From contig JAURIJ010000025.1 in NCBI GenBank assembly GCA_030832825.1, positions 1 through 41,079 on the forward strand: a stretch of 41,079 nt of DNA. Reading direction: 5' to 3'. The position numbers were made by a program, and so were the translations under genes. Origin of the DNA: Gammaproteobacteria bacterium. Its GTDB lineage: Bacteria > Pseudomonadota > Gammaproteobacteria > Pseudomonadales > Pseudohongiellaceae. The number at the start of each line of letters is the position of its first letter. Positions within the stretch are counted from its first letter, which is position 1. Below the pieces are notes generated by a model. That model was not told the origin of the DNA. It saw nothing but the letters and a program-made list of their open reading frames with translations, and did not search any database. Below, one piece after another: positions 19,174 through 27,476 of the stretch.

Positions 19174-19701
19174 TTACAGGCTGGAGATCAGGTTGCCACC
19201 CAGCTTGCTGCACAACTGTTCGGAGACACTCATGCTGCCCGAGGCGATGGCCACGAAGCCGATGCCGTGGCAGCTGTTCTTGCCGGCACCGTTGTCATTG
19301 CCATTGCCCTTGCAGGCGCTGAAGGTGTTGCAGCTGAACAGGTCGTTGCAGTAAGCCACCTGCACGCCTTCGGTGACATTGGCGTCCGGTGTCGCAGCGA
19401 CGGCGGATGCCGTGCCCACTTCCTTGCCGCCCAGCTTGTCGCAGAAGCTCTTGGAGACCATGGCGTGGCCGCTGGCGAAGCTGACGAAACCGGTGCCGGC
19501 GCAGGTGTTCTTGCCGGCGCCTGCCTCATTGCCATAGCCCTTGCAGGCGCTCTGGCCGTGGCAGGACGTCAGGCCCTGACAGAGACTGACTTTCACGGGC
19601 TCTGCCACTTCCTGGGCCACGCTGCCCGCAGACATCGCGGCACTGGCCACCAGCAGCGCGGCGGCGGAGTAGGCGAGTTTGAAGCCATCCTGTGTGTTCA
19701 T
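19174..19701 (-). CDS. Secreted Cys-rich precursor with two tandem five-Cys modules (bufferin-like)
   Basis: This 175-residue protein is the likely substrate of the adjacent MNIO enzyme. It has a Sec-type signal peptide (about residues 1-30, hydrophobic AYSAAALLVASAAMSAG, Ala-x-Ala-like cleavage region). Two 58-residue copies follow: residues 36-93 (Cys 41, 47, 53, 67, 87) and 113-170 (Cys 118, 124, 130, 144, 164). Cys spacing is identical (6, 6, 14, 20), the period is exactly 77 residues, and 33 of 58 positions are identical. The shared core reads SACKG-G-N..GAGKN-C-G-GFV and each module ends C-x-KLGG. A 19-residue Ala/Thr/Val linker joins them. The ribosome binding site AAGGAG is strong. 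Inference: export after Cys modification and metal (copper) binding. Its exact bufferin subfamily was not settled. Confidence 0.88.
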   Translation of the reverse strand: MNTQDGFKLAYSAAALLVASAAMSAGSVAQEVAEPVKVSLCQGLTSCHGQSACKGYGNEAGAGKNTCAGTGFVSFASGHAMVSKSFCDKLGGKEVGTASAVAATPDANVTEGVQVAYCNDLFSCNTFSACKGNGNDNGAGKNSCHGIGFVAIASGSMSVSEQLCSKLGGNLISSL

Positions 19702-19769
19702 GCTGGTATCTCCTTGGTCTGGCAGTGCCGCTCACGCGGCGGAAGTTCCGGGACGACGGGTCGATCTGG

Positions 19770-19797
19770 ATTATGCCGCCCCGGCTGTCTATTACAA
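19770..19797 (-). promoter_or_regulatory. Candidate sigma70 promoter of the bufferin-like operon
   Basis: On the minus strand TTGTAA (19797-19792), a 16-base spacer and CATAAT (19775-19770) resemble a sigma70 promoter. The -35 hexamer contains the TAA stop codon of ubiJ. The predicted start is near 19763, about 60 nt before the precursor ATG. This would let the inserted cluster be expressed separately from ubiE-ubiJ. Confidence 0.45.
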
Positions 19798-20430
19798 GTC
19801 GTGTGGCCCCTCTGCGACATTTTGTCGCAACAGCGCGGAACGTGCCTGGATACGATCAAGCCCGAGTTTCAGCTCATCCAGACGCGTGCTGAACACCTCG
19901 ACTTCGGCGCGCGAGGGCAGCACACGTGCCTCCTCGTGCAGGTATTCGTCGACATCGGCGCGCAGCGACTGCGCCGTCTGCGCACTCCACTGCCGGGCGC
20001 TGCCCAGGCCCGTTTCGGCCTGCCGGGTCAGCACGTCTCCGAACAGTCGTGAGGCGTGCGCCTGCCAGTCGATCTCCAGAGCGGTCAGCACGCTGTGCAG
20101 CGTCTGGATCACCTGCGTGTCGCCGCTCAACGCGACTCCGGGCGAGAACAGCGCGCTGGTCTGCGAGCCGGCGAGCAGCAGGCGCAACAGGCTGGTGGCA
20201 TCGGCCGTGATGCCAGCGCTGGGCGGTTCCTCCTGCAGGGCCCGCAGCGCGATGCGCGCGTGGTTCACCTGCAGGTAGACACACAGTGGCACGGGCTTGC
20301 TGCACTGAAGCTGAACGGAGCGGCCTTCCAGCGTGGCCAGACGGCGCGTGCTGCCGACGTCCTGCGCCAGCACCGCATTGATGAGCGCTTCCAGCGGGGC
20401 ACAGACGGCGATGAGCACGAGGGGATTCAT
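19792..20430 (-). CDS. ubiJ: Ubiquinone biosynthesis accessory factor UbiJ (SCP2 family)
   Basis: UbiJ is a lipid-binding accessory factor of the soluble Ubi complex that carries hydrophobic coenzyme Q intermediates. The 212-residue protein fits the family (about 200) with an N-terminal SCP2-like domain (MNPLVLIAVCAPLEALINAVL start, then an LLRLLLAGS segment) and a C-terminal helical, charged region (SRAEVEVFSTRLDELKLGLDRI) likely to be coiled coil. It lies 15 bases after ubiE on the same strand. Sequence conservation in this family is low, so the identification rests on position between ubiE and ubiB as well as on the profile. Confidence 0.88.
   Translation of the reverse strand: MNPLVLIAVCAPLEALINAVLAQDVGSTRRLATLEGRSVQLQCSKPVPLCVYLQVNHARIALRALQEEPPSAGITADATSLLRLLLAGSQTSALFSPGVALSGDTQVIQTLHSVLTALEIDWQAHASRLFGDVLTRQAETGLGSARQWSAQTAQSLRADVDEYLHEEARVLPSRAEVEVFSTRLDELKLGLDRIQARSALLRQNVAEGPHDL
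19813..19829. promoter_or_regulatory. 17-bp palindrome upstream of bufferin-like promoter
   Basis: TGCGACA-TTT-TGTCGCA is a perfect inverted repeat with 7-base arms and a 3-base spacer. It lies within the last codons of ubiJ, 15 bases upstream of the candidate -35 of the precursor gene, where an activator or repressor dimer could bind. The regulator is not identified, and the sequence is also constrained by coding. Confidence 0.35.
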
Positions 20431-20445
20431 GGGGGCTCGACGGGC

Positions 20446-21231
20446 TCAGCCGGCGCGGGCTGACTTGGCGGCGGTCTTGAAACCGATGTGGATGGCGCAG
20501 ATGCCGCCCATCACGTCGTGATAGCGGCAGTCGCTGAATCCGGCCTGCTCCATCATGCCCTTGAGGGTGTCCTGATCGGGGTGCATGCGAATGGATTCGA
20601 CGAGATAGCGGTAGCTGTCGGCGTCGCCGGTCACCAGCTTGCCGACCACCGGCCACAGCGCGGAATAGCCGTCATAGGCCTTGCTCACCAGATCGTTGCG
20701 CGGCTTGGAGAATTCCAGCACCAGCGCGCGGCCGCCCGGCTTGAGTACGCGGTACATGGAGCGCAGGGCGGCGTCCTTGTCGGTGACATTGCGCAGGCCA
20801 TAGGCGATGCAGATGCAGTCGAAGGTGTCGTCCGCGAAGGGCAGCGCCTCGGCATTGAGCTGGGTGTAGACCACATTGTCGGTGATGCCCATGTCGATCA
20901 GGCGGTCACGTCCGACCCCGAGCATGGAGGCATTGATGTCGGCGAGCACCACCCGGCCGCTCTTGCCTACCAGGGAGGAAAAGCGAATGGTGAAGTCCCC
21001 GGTGCCGCCCGCCAGATCCAGCACGCGGTGGCCGGGACGCACGCCACTCAGTTCCACGGTGAAGCGCTTGATCAGGCGATGGGTGCCCAGCGACATCAGA
21101 TCGTTCATCACGTCGTACTTGCCGGCGACGGAGTGGAACACCTGGCCCACGCGCTTGACCTTCTCTTCCACAGGCACCTGCTCGTAGCCGAAATGCGTGG
21201 TGCGGGCCTTGTTCTGGTCGGTGTCGGACAT
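20446..21231 (-). CDS. ubiE: Ubiquinone/menaquinone C-methyltransferase UbiE
   Basis: This SAM-dependent methyltransferase carries out the C-methylation of demethoxyubiquinol (and of demethylmenaquinol). The 261 residues show the family blocks [30 protein letters not shown], the SAM-binding [11 protein letters not shown], the acidic LADIN loop, CIAYGLRNV and [16 protein letters not shown]. The ATG at 21231 has AGGA about 8 bases upstream; an upstream in-frame extension has no support. It leads into ubiJ. In Pseudomonas the pha genes lie between the DUF971 gene and ubiE; here the gap is 56 bp. Confidence 0.97.
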   Translation of the reverse strand: MSDTDQNKARTTHFGYEQVPVEEKVKRVGQVFHSVAGKYDVMNDLMSLGTHRLIKRFTVELSGVRPGHRVLDLAGGTGDFTIRFSSLVGKSGRVVLADINASMLGVGRDRLIDMGITDNVVYTQLNAEALPFADDTFDCICIAYGLRNVTDKDAALRSMYRVLKPGGRALVLEFSKPRNDLVSKAYDGYSALWPVVGKLVTGDADSYRYLVESIRMHPDQDTLKGMMEQAGFSDCRYHDVMGGICAIHIGFKTAAKSARAG

Positions 21232-21287
21232 CGTGGTTTCCTGCTGACCGTGGTGGTCTGGATAGGGGAATGAGTGCCGGCAGGACG

Positions 21288-21716
21288 TCAGTTCGGGGGC
21301 TGCGACAGCGGCGCAATGGTAATCACTTGAACCTGCTCTGACAAGGAACGGGCCGTGGGCGCCGGCTCCCGGCCGGCCCCGGCAGAGGCCAGATCCTCGA
21401 GGTATTTCGCCCACAGGGCACTCTTGCGGGTGCACAGCTCATGCAGGTAGTCCCAGCTGTAGATCCCCGATTCATGACCGTCATCGAAGACGATGCGAAT
21501 GGCGTAGTGACCGACGGCCTCCACCGCGCGCATGCCGACCTGGCGCTTGCCTGTCTGCAGCACGGCCCCGTGGCGGCCGTGGCCGCGCACCTCGGCGGAG
21601 GGCGAGAGCACGCGCAGGAACTCGGCCTCCAGGGTGTATTCGCTGCCGTCGGGCCAGCCCAGCACGAGCAGACCCGACTTGCGGCGCAGGACGATACTGC
21701 TGGGGGCGGCACTCAT
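21288..21716 (-). CDS. DUF971 protein (gamma-butyrobetaine hydroxylase N-terminal-like)
   Basis: This is a 142-residue protein of the DUF971/GBBH-like N-terminal family. Visible family features are [31 protein letters not shown] (the W-x-DG-x4-L-x-AE-LR pattern), a central [24 protein letters not shown] block and a short variable tail. The domain is a small beta-rich fold found alone or at the N-terminus of dioxygenases; its role when alone is unknown, though links to iron-sulfur or iron handling have been suggested for relatives. The ATG at 21716 has GGAG 6 bases upstream and lies 11 bases after hslU, so it is probably cotranscribed with hslVU. The same neighbour is present in pseudomonads. 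Confidence 0.9.
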   Translation of the reverse strand: MSAAPSSIVLRRKSGLLVLGWPDGSEYTLEAEFLRVLSPSAEVRGHGRHGAVLQTGKRQVGMRAVEAVGHYAIRIVFDDGHESGIYSWDYLHELCTRKSALWAKYLEDLASAGAGREPAPTARSLSEQVQVITIAPLSQPPN

Positions 21717-21727
21717 GGTGGCTCCGG

Positions 21728-23071
21728 TCACAGGATGAAGCGGCTGAGGTCTTCGTCGGTCACCAGCTCGCGCAGCTGCTTCTCGACATAGGCGGCGTCG
21801 ATCACCAGGGTCGTGCCCTGGCCCACGCCGGCATCGGAGGCCGAAAAGGACACGTCCTCCAGCAGGCGCTCCATGACCGTGTGCAGGCGACGTGCCCCGA
21901 TGTTCTCGGTGCGCTCGTTCACCTGGTAGGCGATCTCGGCGATCCGGGCGATGCCGTCCTGGGTGAATTCCACGCGCAGATTCTCGGTGCCCAGCAGGGC
22001 CTGGTACTGCTCGGTGAGGGAGCAGCGCGGCTCGGCCAGGATACGCTCGAAGTCCCGCGCCGTGAGGGCACTCAGTTCCACGCGAATCGGCAGGCGGCCC
22101 TGCAGCTCGGGGATCAGGTCGAACGGCTTGGACAGATGGAAGGCGCCTGAGGCAATGAAGAGGATGTGATCGGTCTTCACGCTGCCGTACTTGGTGGTGA
22201 TGGTGGAGCCCTCGATCAGCGGCAGCAGGTCGCGTTGCACGCCCTCGCGGGACACGCCGCTGTTGCCCGAGTCGTTGCGCACGGTGACCTTGTCGATCTC
22301 GTCGATGAAGACAATTCCGGTCTGCTCCGTCAGCTCCACCGCCTTGCTGCGTATCTCCTCTTCGTTCACCAGGCGGGCGGCCTCCTCGTCGCGCAGCAGC
22401 TTGAATGCCGTCTTGATCGGCAGGCGGCGCGTCTTCTTCTTGCCGGTGTTCATGCTGGAGAACATGGTCTTGAGCTGGCTGGTCATTTCCTCCAGCCCGG
22501 GCGGCGCCATGATCTCCACGCCGCTGATGGCGTCGGCCACCTTGATCTCGATCTCGCGGTCATCCAGCTCGCCCTCGCGCAGCTTCTTGCGGAAGATCTG
22601 CCGTGTGGCCGCGTCCGGGCGCTCGCGGGTGCCGGAGTCGTCGTCGAGGCTGCGCGGAGGGGGCAGCAGGGCATCCAGGATGCGGTCCTCGGCGGCGTTC
22701 TCCGCGATATGTTCCACCTTGCGCATCTGTTCCTCGCGCAGCATCTTGACTGCCACATCCACCAGGTCGCGCACGATGGAATCGACGTCGCGGCCGACAT
22801 ACCCCACCTCGGTGAACTTGGTGGCCTCCACCTTGATGAAGGGCGCATTGGCCAGCTTCGCCAGACGCCGGGCGATCTCGGTCTTGCCCACGCCAGTCGG
22901 GCCGATCATGAGGATGTTCTTGGGCGTGATCTCGGGACGGATGCTCTCGTCCAGCTGCATGCGGCGCCAGCGATTGCGCAAAGCAATGGCCACCGCGCGC
23001 TTGGCCGCGTCCTGGCCGACGATGTAGCGATCCAGTTCGGACGCGATTTCCCGGGGGGTCATGCTGGACAT
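21728..23071 (-). CDS. hslU: ATP-dependent protease ATPase subunit HslU
   Basis: HslU is the AAA+ unfoldase of the HslUV (ClpYQ) protease in the cytoplasm. The 447 residues match the family. Motifs: [16 protein letters not shown] start, Walker [10 protein letters not shown], pore loop GYVGRD, the intermediate (I) domain from about 110 to 240, Walker B VFIDEIDK, sensor region [12 protein letters not shown], and the C-terminal LSRFIL that docks into HslV. It lies 3 bases after hslV on the same strand. A second ATG nine bases in is also possible. Confidence 0.97.
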   Translation of the reverse strand: MSSMTPREIASELDRYIVGQDAAKRAVAIALRNRWRRMQLDESIRPEITPKNILMIGPTGVGKTEIARRLAKLANAPFIKVEATKFTEVGYVGRDVDSIVRDLVDVAVKMLREEQMRKVEHIAENAAEDRILDALLPPPRSLDDDSGTRERPDAATRQIFRKKLREGELDDREIEIKVADAISGVEIMAPPGLEEMTSQLKTMFSSMNTGKKKTRRLPIKTAFKLLRDEEAARLVNEEEIRSKAVELTEQTGIVFIDEIDKVTVRNDSGNSGVSREGVQRDLLPLIEGSTITTKYGSVKTDHILFIASGAFHLSKPFDLIPELQGRLPIRVELSALTARDFERILAEPRCSLTEQYQALLGTENLRVEFTQDGIARIAEIAYQVNERTENIGARRLHTVMERLLEDVSFSASDAGVGQGTTLVIDAAYVEKQLRELVTDEDLSRFIL

Positions 23072-23074
23072 GGC

Positions 23075-23614
23075 TCAGAACTCCAGTTCTTCGATCGTGT
23101 GGTGCTGATTGGTGTAGACGCAGATGTCGGCGGCGATGGTGAGGCTGTTCTGCACGATGCTGCGCGCGTCCAGGTCGGTGTGGCGGTAGAGCGCCCGCGC
23201 CGCCGAGAGGGCGAAGGGGCCGCCGGAGCCGATGGCCATCAGCGAGTCTTCCGGTTCGATCACATCGCCATTGCCTGTGATGATCAGCGAGGCATCGCGG
23301 TCAGCCACGATCAGCAGAGCCTCCAGGCGTCGCAGCATGCGGTCGGTGCGCCAGAGCTTGGCCAGCTCCACGGCCGAGCGCACCAGCTTGCCGTGGTGCT
23401 TTTCCAGCTGTTCCTCGAAGCGCTCGAAGAGCGTGAAGGCATCGGCCGTGCCACCGGCGAAACCGGCGATGACCTGATCCTTGTAGAGGCGGCGCACCTT
23501 GCGGGCATTGCCCTTCATGACGGTGTTGCCCTGTGACACCTGACCGTCGCCACCGACGACGACCTTGTTGCCCCGGCGAACCGAGACGATGGTGGTACCG
23601 TGATACTGTTCCAA
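23075..23614 (-). CDS. hslV: ATP-dependent protease peptidase subunit HslV
   Basis: HslV is the proteasome-related threonine peptidase of HslUV. The mature protein should start at T7 ([21 protein letters not shown]), after a six-residue propeptide MEQYHG removed by self-cleavage. Other conserved parts are [17 protein letters not shown] and [10 protein letters not shown]. The start is TTG at 23614, supported by AGGAG about 7-8 bases upstream; no ATG is available. The 179 residues match the family. It leads the hslV-hslU-DUF971 run and lies 84 bases after the SPOR gene. Confidence 0.95.
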   Translation of the reverse strand: MEQYHGTTIVSVRRGNKVVVGGDGQVSQGNTVMKGNARKVRRLYKDQVIAGFAGGTADAFTLFERFEEQLEKHHGKLVRSAVELAKLWRTDRMLRRLEALLIVADRDASLIITGNGDVIEPEDSLMAIGSGGPFALSAARALYRHTDLDARSIVQNSLTIAADICVYTNQHHTIEELEF

Positions 23615-23698
23615 GCGAATGCTCCTGCCGGCGCGGACCGGGAGTCGAGGTGAGTGAGGGATATGGGCGCAGGCGTGCGCAATTCAAGCGGGCCGCGG

Positions 23699-24502
23699 CT
23701 ACTGGCTCAGGCCCATCCGGATGCTGTCGATGCCGTTGCTGCGCAGGATGCTCTCGGCCTGGGCCACCTGCTCGCGGTTGTCGAAGGGGCCGACCTGCAC
23801 CAGGAACAGGGTCTTGCCCAGCAGGGCTTCCTGTCGCACGCGGGAGAACAGGCCGAGGCCCAGCAGTCGGTCGCTCTGGGCGATCGCCGAGCTCTCCTGC
23901 TGGAAGGCGCCTGCCTGCAGCATGAATCCGGACTCGCGCGCAGGCTCGGCGTCCGCCGTCGGCGCCGCTGAGGCGATCGTGCTGGCAGCTGTGGCTGTGG
24001 CTGGTGCCGGGATGCCGGCATCGACCACCGCGACGGGCGCGCTGGCGGCAGGGTCGGCGGCCGGGTCGGGAATGCCTGCGGGTTGTGCAGCGACCTCAGG
24101 TGGGGCGGGGCTGACAGCGGGCGCGCTCAGCTGTGCTGCGGTGGTGGCCAGGGTGGTGGCGGCACTCGCCTGCGGCATGTTGTCGACGACCAGCTCGTAA
24201 TTGGGCAGCTCCTTGTAGAACTCCAGCTGCAGACGGGCGGCGGCCGCCTCCAGTTCTTCGTTGCGGCGCTGCTGCGCGGCGGCCAGCTCGGCCTCGTTGG
24301 AGGCCACGGCCTCGGCCGTCATGTTGCCCACCGGCGGCAGGATGCCGGAGAGATAGATGAGAAAAAAGCTGAAGAAGCCCAGGACGGCCCCGGTGACGAG
24401 ACCCGTGACCAGCAGGTTGCGGGTAGGCGGCGGGGCCACCGGCTTGTTGCGCGCCTGTTCGGGGGCCGCGCGGCGTCGGGTCTTGGCGAAATCGTGAGCC
24501 AT
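23699..24502 (-). CDS. SPOR-domain cell division protein (FtsN-like)
   Basis: This is a 267-residue bitopic membrane protein. The short cytoplasmic N-terminus is basic (KTRRRAAPEQARNK), the single membrane segment is at about 29-53, a helical region rich in Glu/Ala follows (65-105), then a long Ala/Pro linker, and a C-terminal SPOR domain from about residue 190 (GFMLQAGAFQQESSAIAQ..., FLVQVGPFDNREQVAQAE) that binds denuded peptidoglycan at the septum. Layout and position next to hslV match the FtsN-like protein of pseudomonads. The ATG at 24502 has AAGGA 5 bases upstream. Sequence outside the SPOR domain is poorly conserved, so the symbol ftsN is not assigned. Confidence 0.88.
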   Translation of the reverse strand: MAHDFAKTRRRAAPEQARNKPVAPPPTRNLLVTGLVTGAVLGFFSFFLIYLSGILPPVGNMTAEAVASNEAELAAAQQRRNEELEAAAARLQLEFYKELPNYELVVDNMPQASAATTLATTAAQLSAPAVSPAPPEVAAQPAGIPDPAADPAASAPVAVVDAGIPAPATATAASTIASAAPTADAEPARESGFMLQAGAFQQESSAIAQSDRLLGLGLFSRVRQEALLGKTLFLVQVGPFDNREQVAQAESILRSNGIDSIRMGLSQ

Positions 24503-24601
24503 GGTGTCCTTGCGTGGAATCGGTGCTGGGTTCAGGTGGCGGCCATTATCCCGGAAAAGCGCTCGGCCAACTACTCCCGATCCGGCGCCTGCGGTGGGGG
24601 T

Positions 24602-26872
24602 TCAAAGCATGTCCTGCGGATCGACATCCACCGACCAGCGCACGGTGCGCGCCTCGCGCAGGGATTCGACCTGCGGGCACAGGTGGGTGAGCAGTTGCTG
24701 CAGCGCAGAGCGTTGCGGGGCGCTGACCTGCAGCTGGGCGCGGAACTTGCCGGCGCGCTTCTCCATGGGCGAAGGCAGCGGGCCCATCAGCGTCACGCCG
24801 TGGCCGCTGGTCTGCTCTGTCAGCGTCTCGGCCAGCTGACGCACCAGGGTGAGAAAGCTCTCGGGCGCGCGATAGTCCTCGGACTCTGCCCGGATCAATG
24901 CCAGCGCCGTGCAGGGGGGCATGCCGGCGAGTTGCCGCTCCTGCAGCAGCAGGCGGGCGAAATGGCCATAGCCCTCGCGCACCAGTGTCTGCAGGGTGGG
25001 GTGAGTGGCATGCCGCGTCTGGATCAGCACTTCTCCCGGCATGCCTTCGCGGCCGGAGCGTCCCGCCACCTGCATGAGCAACTGAGCCGTGTGCTCCTGA
25101 CCACGGAAGTCTGCGCTGAACAGCCCGGCATCGGCGTCCAGCACGCCCACCAGGGTCACACGGGGGAAGTGATGTCCCTTGGCGAGCATCTGGGTGCCGA
25201 TCAGCACGCAGGGCCCGCCCTGGTGCACTTCGTTCAGCAAGATATCCAGCTCGTTCTTGCGGCGTGTCGTGTCGCGGTCGATGCGCAGCACGCGCGTCTG
25301 CGGGTGGAGCCCCTGCAGCCACGCCTGTGTGCGCTCGGTGCCCAGGCCCAGCGCCTGCAGATTGCGCGACTTGCACTGCGGGCAATGGCGGTCGACGGGG
25401 CGCCGCGCATCGCAGTGGTGACAGCGCAGGTGCGGGGTGGTGCGGTGCAGGGTCATGCGTGCGTCGCAGTGGGCGCACTCCGAGACCCAGCCGCAGTCGG
25501 CGCACTGCAGCGTCGGGGCGAAGCCGCGCCGGTTCAGGAATACCAGCACTTGATTGCCGGCCTGCAGATGCGCCTGCATGCGGCTCAGCAGCGGGCCGGA
25601 GAAGCCTTCCTGGACAAGTTCCTGGGTGGTGTCGACCAGATGCAGCGCGGGCTGGGCGGCCTGGCCCGCGCGCTCGGTCAGCAGCAGATGGGTGTAGCGT
25701 CCGCAGGTCACATTGTGCAGGGATTCCAGACTGGGCGTGGCCGAGCCCAGCACCACGCAGAGCTCTTCCCGCCGGCCGCGCACCACGGCCAGATCCCGCG
25801 CCGAGTAGCGCAAGCCGTCCTGCTGCTTGAACGAACTGTCATGCTCTTCATCCACGATCAGGACGCCGGGTTGCGCCATGGGCGTGAACAAGGCCGAACG
25901 CGTGCCGATGATGATCCGGGCGTGTCCGTCTCGGGCGTCCAGCCAGGCCTGCAGGCGCTCGGTATCGGTCAGGCCTGAATGCAGGACGGCAATGCGGCAC
26001 TGGAAGCGGCGCCGGAAGCGGCCGATGGTCTGCGGCGTCAGGCTGATTTCCGGCACCAGCACCAGGGCCTGTTTTCCATCACGCAGAACGGCTTCGATGA
26101 TCTGCAGGTAGACCTCGGTCTTGCCACTTCCGGTCACGCCATCCAGCAGGAAACAGCCAAATCCGCCCAGGGCGGTCACCACGGTCTGCACGGCCACACG
26201 CTGGCGCTCGTTCAGGGCAAGCGGCGCCTCGCGGCTCGGGGTCGGGCCGCTGACGGGGGCTGCTGCGCGGGTGTCGGCCTCGTCGTGGGCGCACACCAGC
26301 CCGGCGCTGATGAGCGCGTTCAGTGCGGCCACAGACATTTCCGTCTCGATCAGGCTGAGCTTGTCCAGTTCGCCGTGTTCGCTCAGATAGTCGACGATCT
26401 CGCGCTGACGCGGGGCGCGGCGCAGCGCGTCCTCAGGCAGTTCGCGGCCGGCATCGCTCAGGCGCCAGACCCGGCGTGGGGCGCGTGCGGCAGGACGATC
26501 CTGGCGCAGCAGGGCCGGCAGCATGCTCTGCAGGGCGTCCCCCGGTGGGTGCTGGTAGTACTGGGCTGCCCAAAGGAACAGCTCGAGAAGGGCTGGGGGC
26601 ACCAGCGGAGTGTCGTCGATGCAGTGCAGGGCCTGCTTCAGTTTCCCCGACGGCACGCTGCTCTGCGCGTGCACGCTGACCAGCACGGCCACCAGCGTGC
26701 GCGGGCCGAAGGGCACGGCGATCCGGATGCCGGGGGTGAGTGCCGCGGTGTGCCCAGCGTTCATGCCGGCGGGCGGGAGGTAGTCGAACAGGCGACGCAG
26801 CGGCGACGGCACAGCCAGTCGCAGAATGACCGGTGTCGAGGGCGGCGTGGCGGGTCTGGAAGCGTTCGTCAT
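24602..26872 (-). CDS. priA: Primosomal protein N' (replication restart helicase PriA)
   Basis: PriA is a superfamily 2 DNA helicase that reloads the replisome at stalled forks. The 756 residues include an N-terminal DNA-binding domain (VILRLAVPSPLRRLFDYLPP), Walker A GVTGSGKTE, Walker B DEEHD, the GSATPSLES motif, eight Cys in C-x2-C pairs binding two zincs (CADCGWVSECAHC, CHHC, CPQC) and the C-terminal helicase motifs (GTQMLAKGHHFP, QVAGRSGR). The ATG at 26872 gives the expected N-terminus; the frame is open for another 169 codons upstream but that part overlaps the opposite chorismate mutase gene. No clear ribosome binding site. In pseudomonads argS separates priA from the SPOR gene; here it is missing. 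Confidence 0.96.
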   Translation of the reverse strand: MTNASRPATPPSTPVILRLAVPSPLRRLFDYLPPAGMNAGHTAALTPGIRIAVPFGPRTLVAVLVSVHAQSSVPSGKLKQALHCIDDTPLVPPALLELFLWAAQYYQHPPGDALQSMLPALLRQDRPAARAPRRVWRLSDAGRELPEDALRRAPRQREIVDYLSEHGELDKLSLIETEMSVAALNALISAGLVCAHDEADTRAAAPVSGPTPSREAPLALNERQRVAVQTVVTALGGFGCFLLDGVTGSGKTEVYLQIIEAVLRDGKQALVLVPEISLTPQTIGRFRRRFQCRIAVLHSGLTDTERLQAWLDARDGHARIIIGTRSALFTPMAQPGVLIVDEEHDSSFKQQDGLRYSARDLAVVRGRREELCVVLGSATPSLESLHNVTCGRYTHLLLTERAGQAAQPALHLVDTTQELVQEGFSGPLLSRMQAHLQAGNQVLVFLNRRGFAPTLQCADCGWVSECAHCDARMTLHRTTPHLRCHHCDARRPVDRHCPQCKSRNLQALGLGTERTQAWLQGLHPQTRVLRIDRDTTRRKNELDILLNEVHQGGPCVLIGTQMLAKGHHFPRVTLVGVLDADAGLFSADFRGQEHTAQLLMQVAGRSGREGMPGEVLIQTRHATHPTLQTLVREGYGHFARLLLQERQLAGMPPCTALALIRAESEDYRAPESFLTLVRQLAETLTEQTSGHGVTLMGPLPSPMEKRAGKFRAQLQVSAPQRSALQQLLTHLCPQVESLREARTVRWSVDVDPQDML

Positions 26873-26997
26873 GGTGGGCGGCAGGCTGGCGTGGACTGGG
26901 CGCACTGGCGCCGGCGGGTGCCCGGCATGGTAAGGCGATTGCCCGAGCCTCGCAACCGACGCGGCTTCCCGCCTGTCACGGCCGGCGGCAATTGGTT

Positions 26998-27003
26998 TAT
27001 ACT
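26998..27003 (+). promoter_or_regulatory. Candidate -10 element for the chorismate mutase gene
   Basis: TATACT lies 41 bases before the start in the gap divergent from priA. No good -35 box is seen at 16-18 bases upstream. Confidence 0.4.
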
Positions 27004-27043
27004 CGCCGCCACTTTGCACCCGCCAGGATGGAGTACAGGCCCC

Positions 27044-27352
27044 ATGAGCACAGAATCGGTTCCTGCCGAATTGCTGCACGCCAGAGAACAGATCGACCGT
27101 ATCGACCACGGTCTGGTGCTGCTGCTGGCGAATCGCTTTGCCCTGACGCAGCGCGTCGGCGTGCTCAAGGCGCAGCATGGACTTGAAGCCCTGGACCCGG
27201 AGCGAGAAAGTCGCAAGCTGGCCGAGATCCGCCGTCTGTGTGAAAGCCATGGGGTGGCCCCGGATCTGATGGCCGAGATTCTCGCGCGGGTCATGGCCGA
27301 GGTGGTGAAGAACCACAAGGCAATTCGAGAAGCCCAGGGCTCGTTGGCCTGA
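27044..27352 (+). CDS. Stand-alone chorismate mutase (AroQ class)
   Basis: The predicted reaction is chorismate to prephenate, the branch point to phenylalanine and tyrosine. The 102-residue all-helical protein fits the single AroQ domain: REQIDRIDHGLVLLLANRFALTQRVGVLKAQHG carries the conserved R-x2-ID-x-ID/LL-x-L-x-R pattern and the catalytic Lys, followed by DPERESRKLAEIRRLCESHG and a C-terminal helix (AEILARVMAEVVKNHKAIRE). Unlike PheA it has no dehydratase domain. The start is ATG at 27044, and the frame is open far upstream only as antisense to priA. It lies between divergent priA and rpmE. A salicylate-type pyruvate lyase is unlikely given the missing neighbours, but cannot be excluded. 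Confidence 0.85.
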   Translation: MSTESVPAELLHAREQIDRIDHGLVLLLANRFALTQRVGVLKAQHGLEALDPERESRKLAEIRRLCESHGVAPDLMAEILARVMAEVVKNHKAIREAQGSLA

Positions 27353-27388
27353 GAGTCTTTTCGAACAGGAATCATCCACGCGCCGCTA

Positions 27389-27416
27389 TTGCCAAAGGAT
27401 CGCTCTTTGGTAGAAT
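27389..27416 (+). promoter_or_regulatory. Sigma70 promoter of rpmE
   Basis: TTGCCA (27389-27394), a 16-base spacer and TAGAAT (27411-27416) form a good promoter 61 bases before the rpmE start. Confidence 0.6.
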
Positions 27417-27476
27417 GCACGCCCGTTTCGCTGGCAGCGTTCGCGTCCAGTGCAAGCCAAACAATGAGGTAGAGGC

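Noticed and set aside
22166..23536. 456-codon open frame opposite hslU and hslV
   Set aside because: Antisense shadow of two well-conserved genes, no domain seen.
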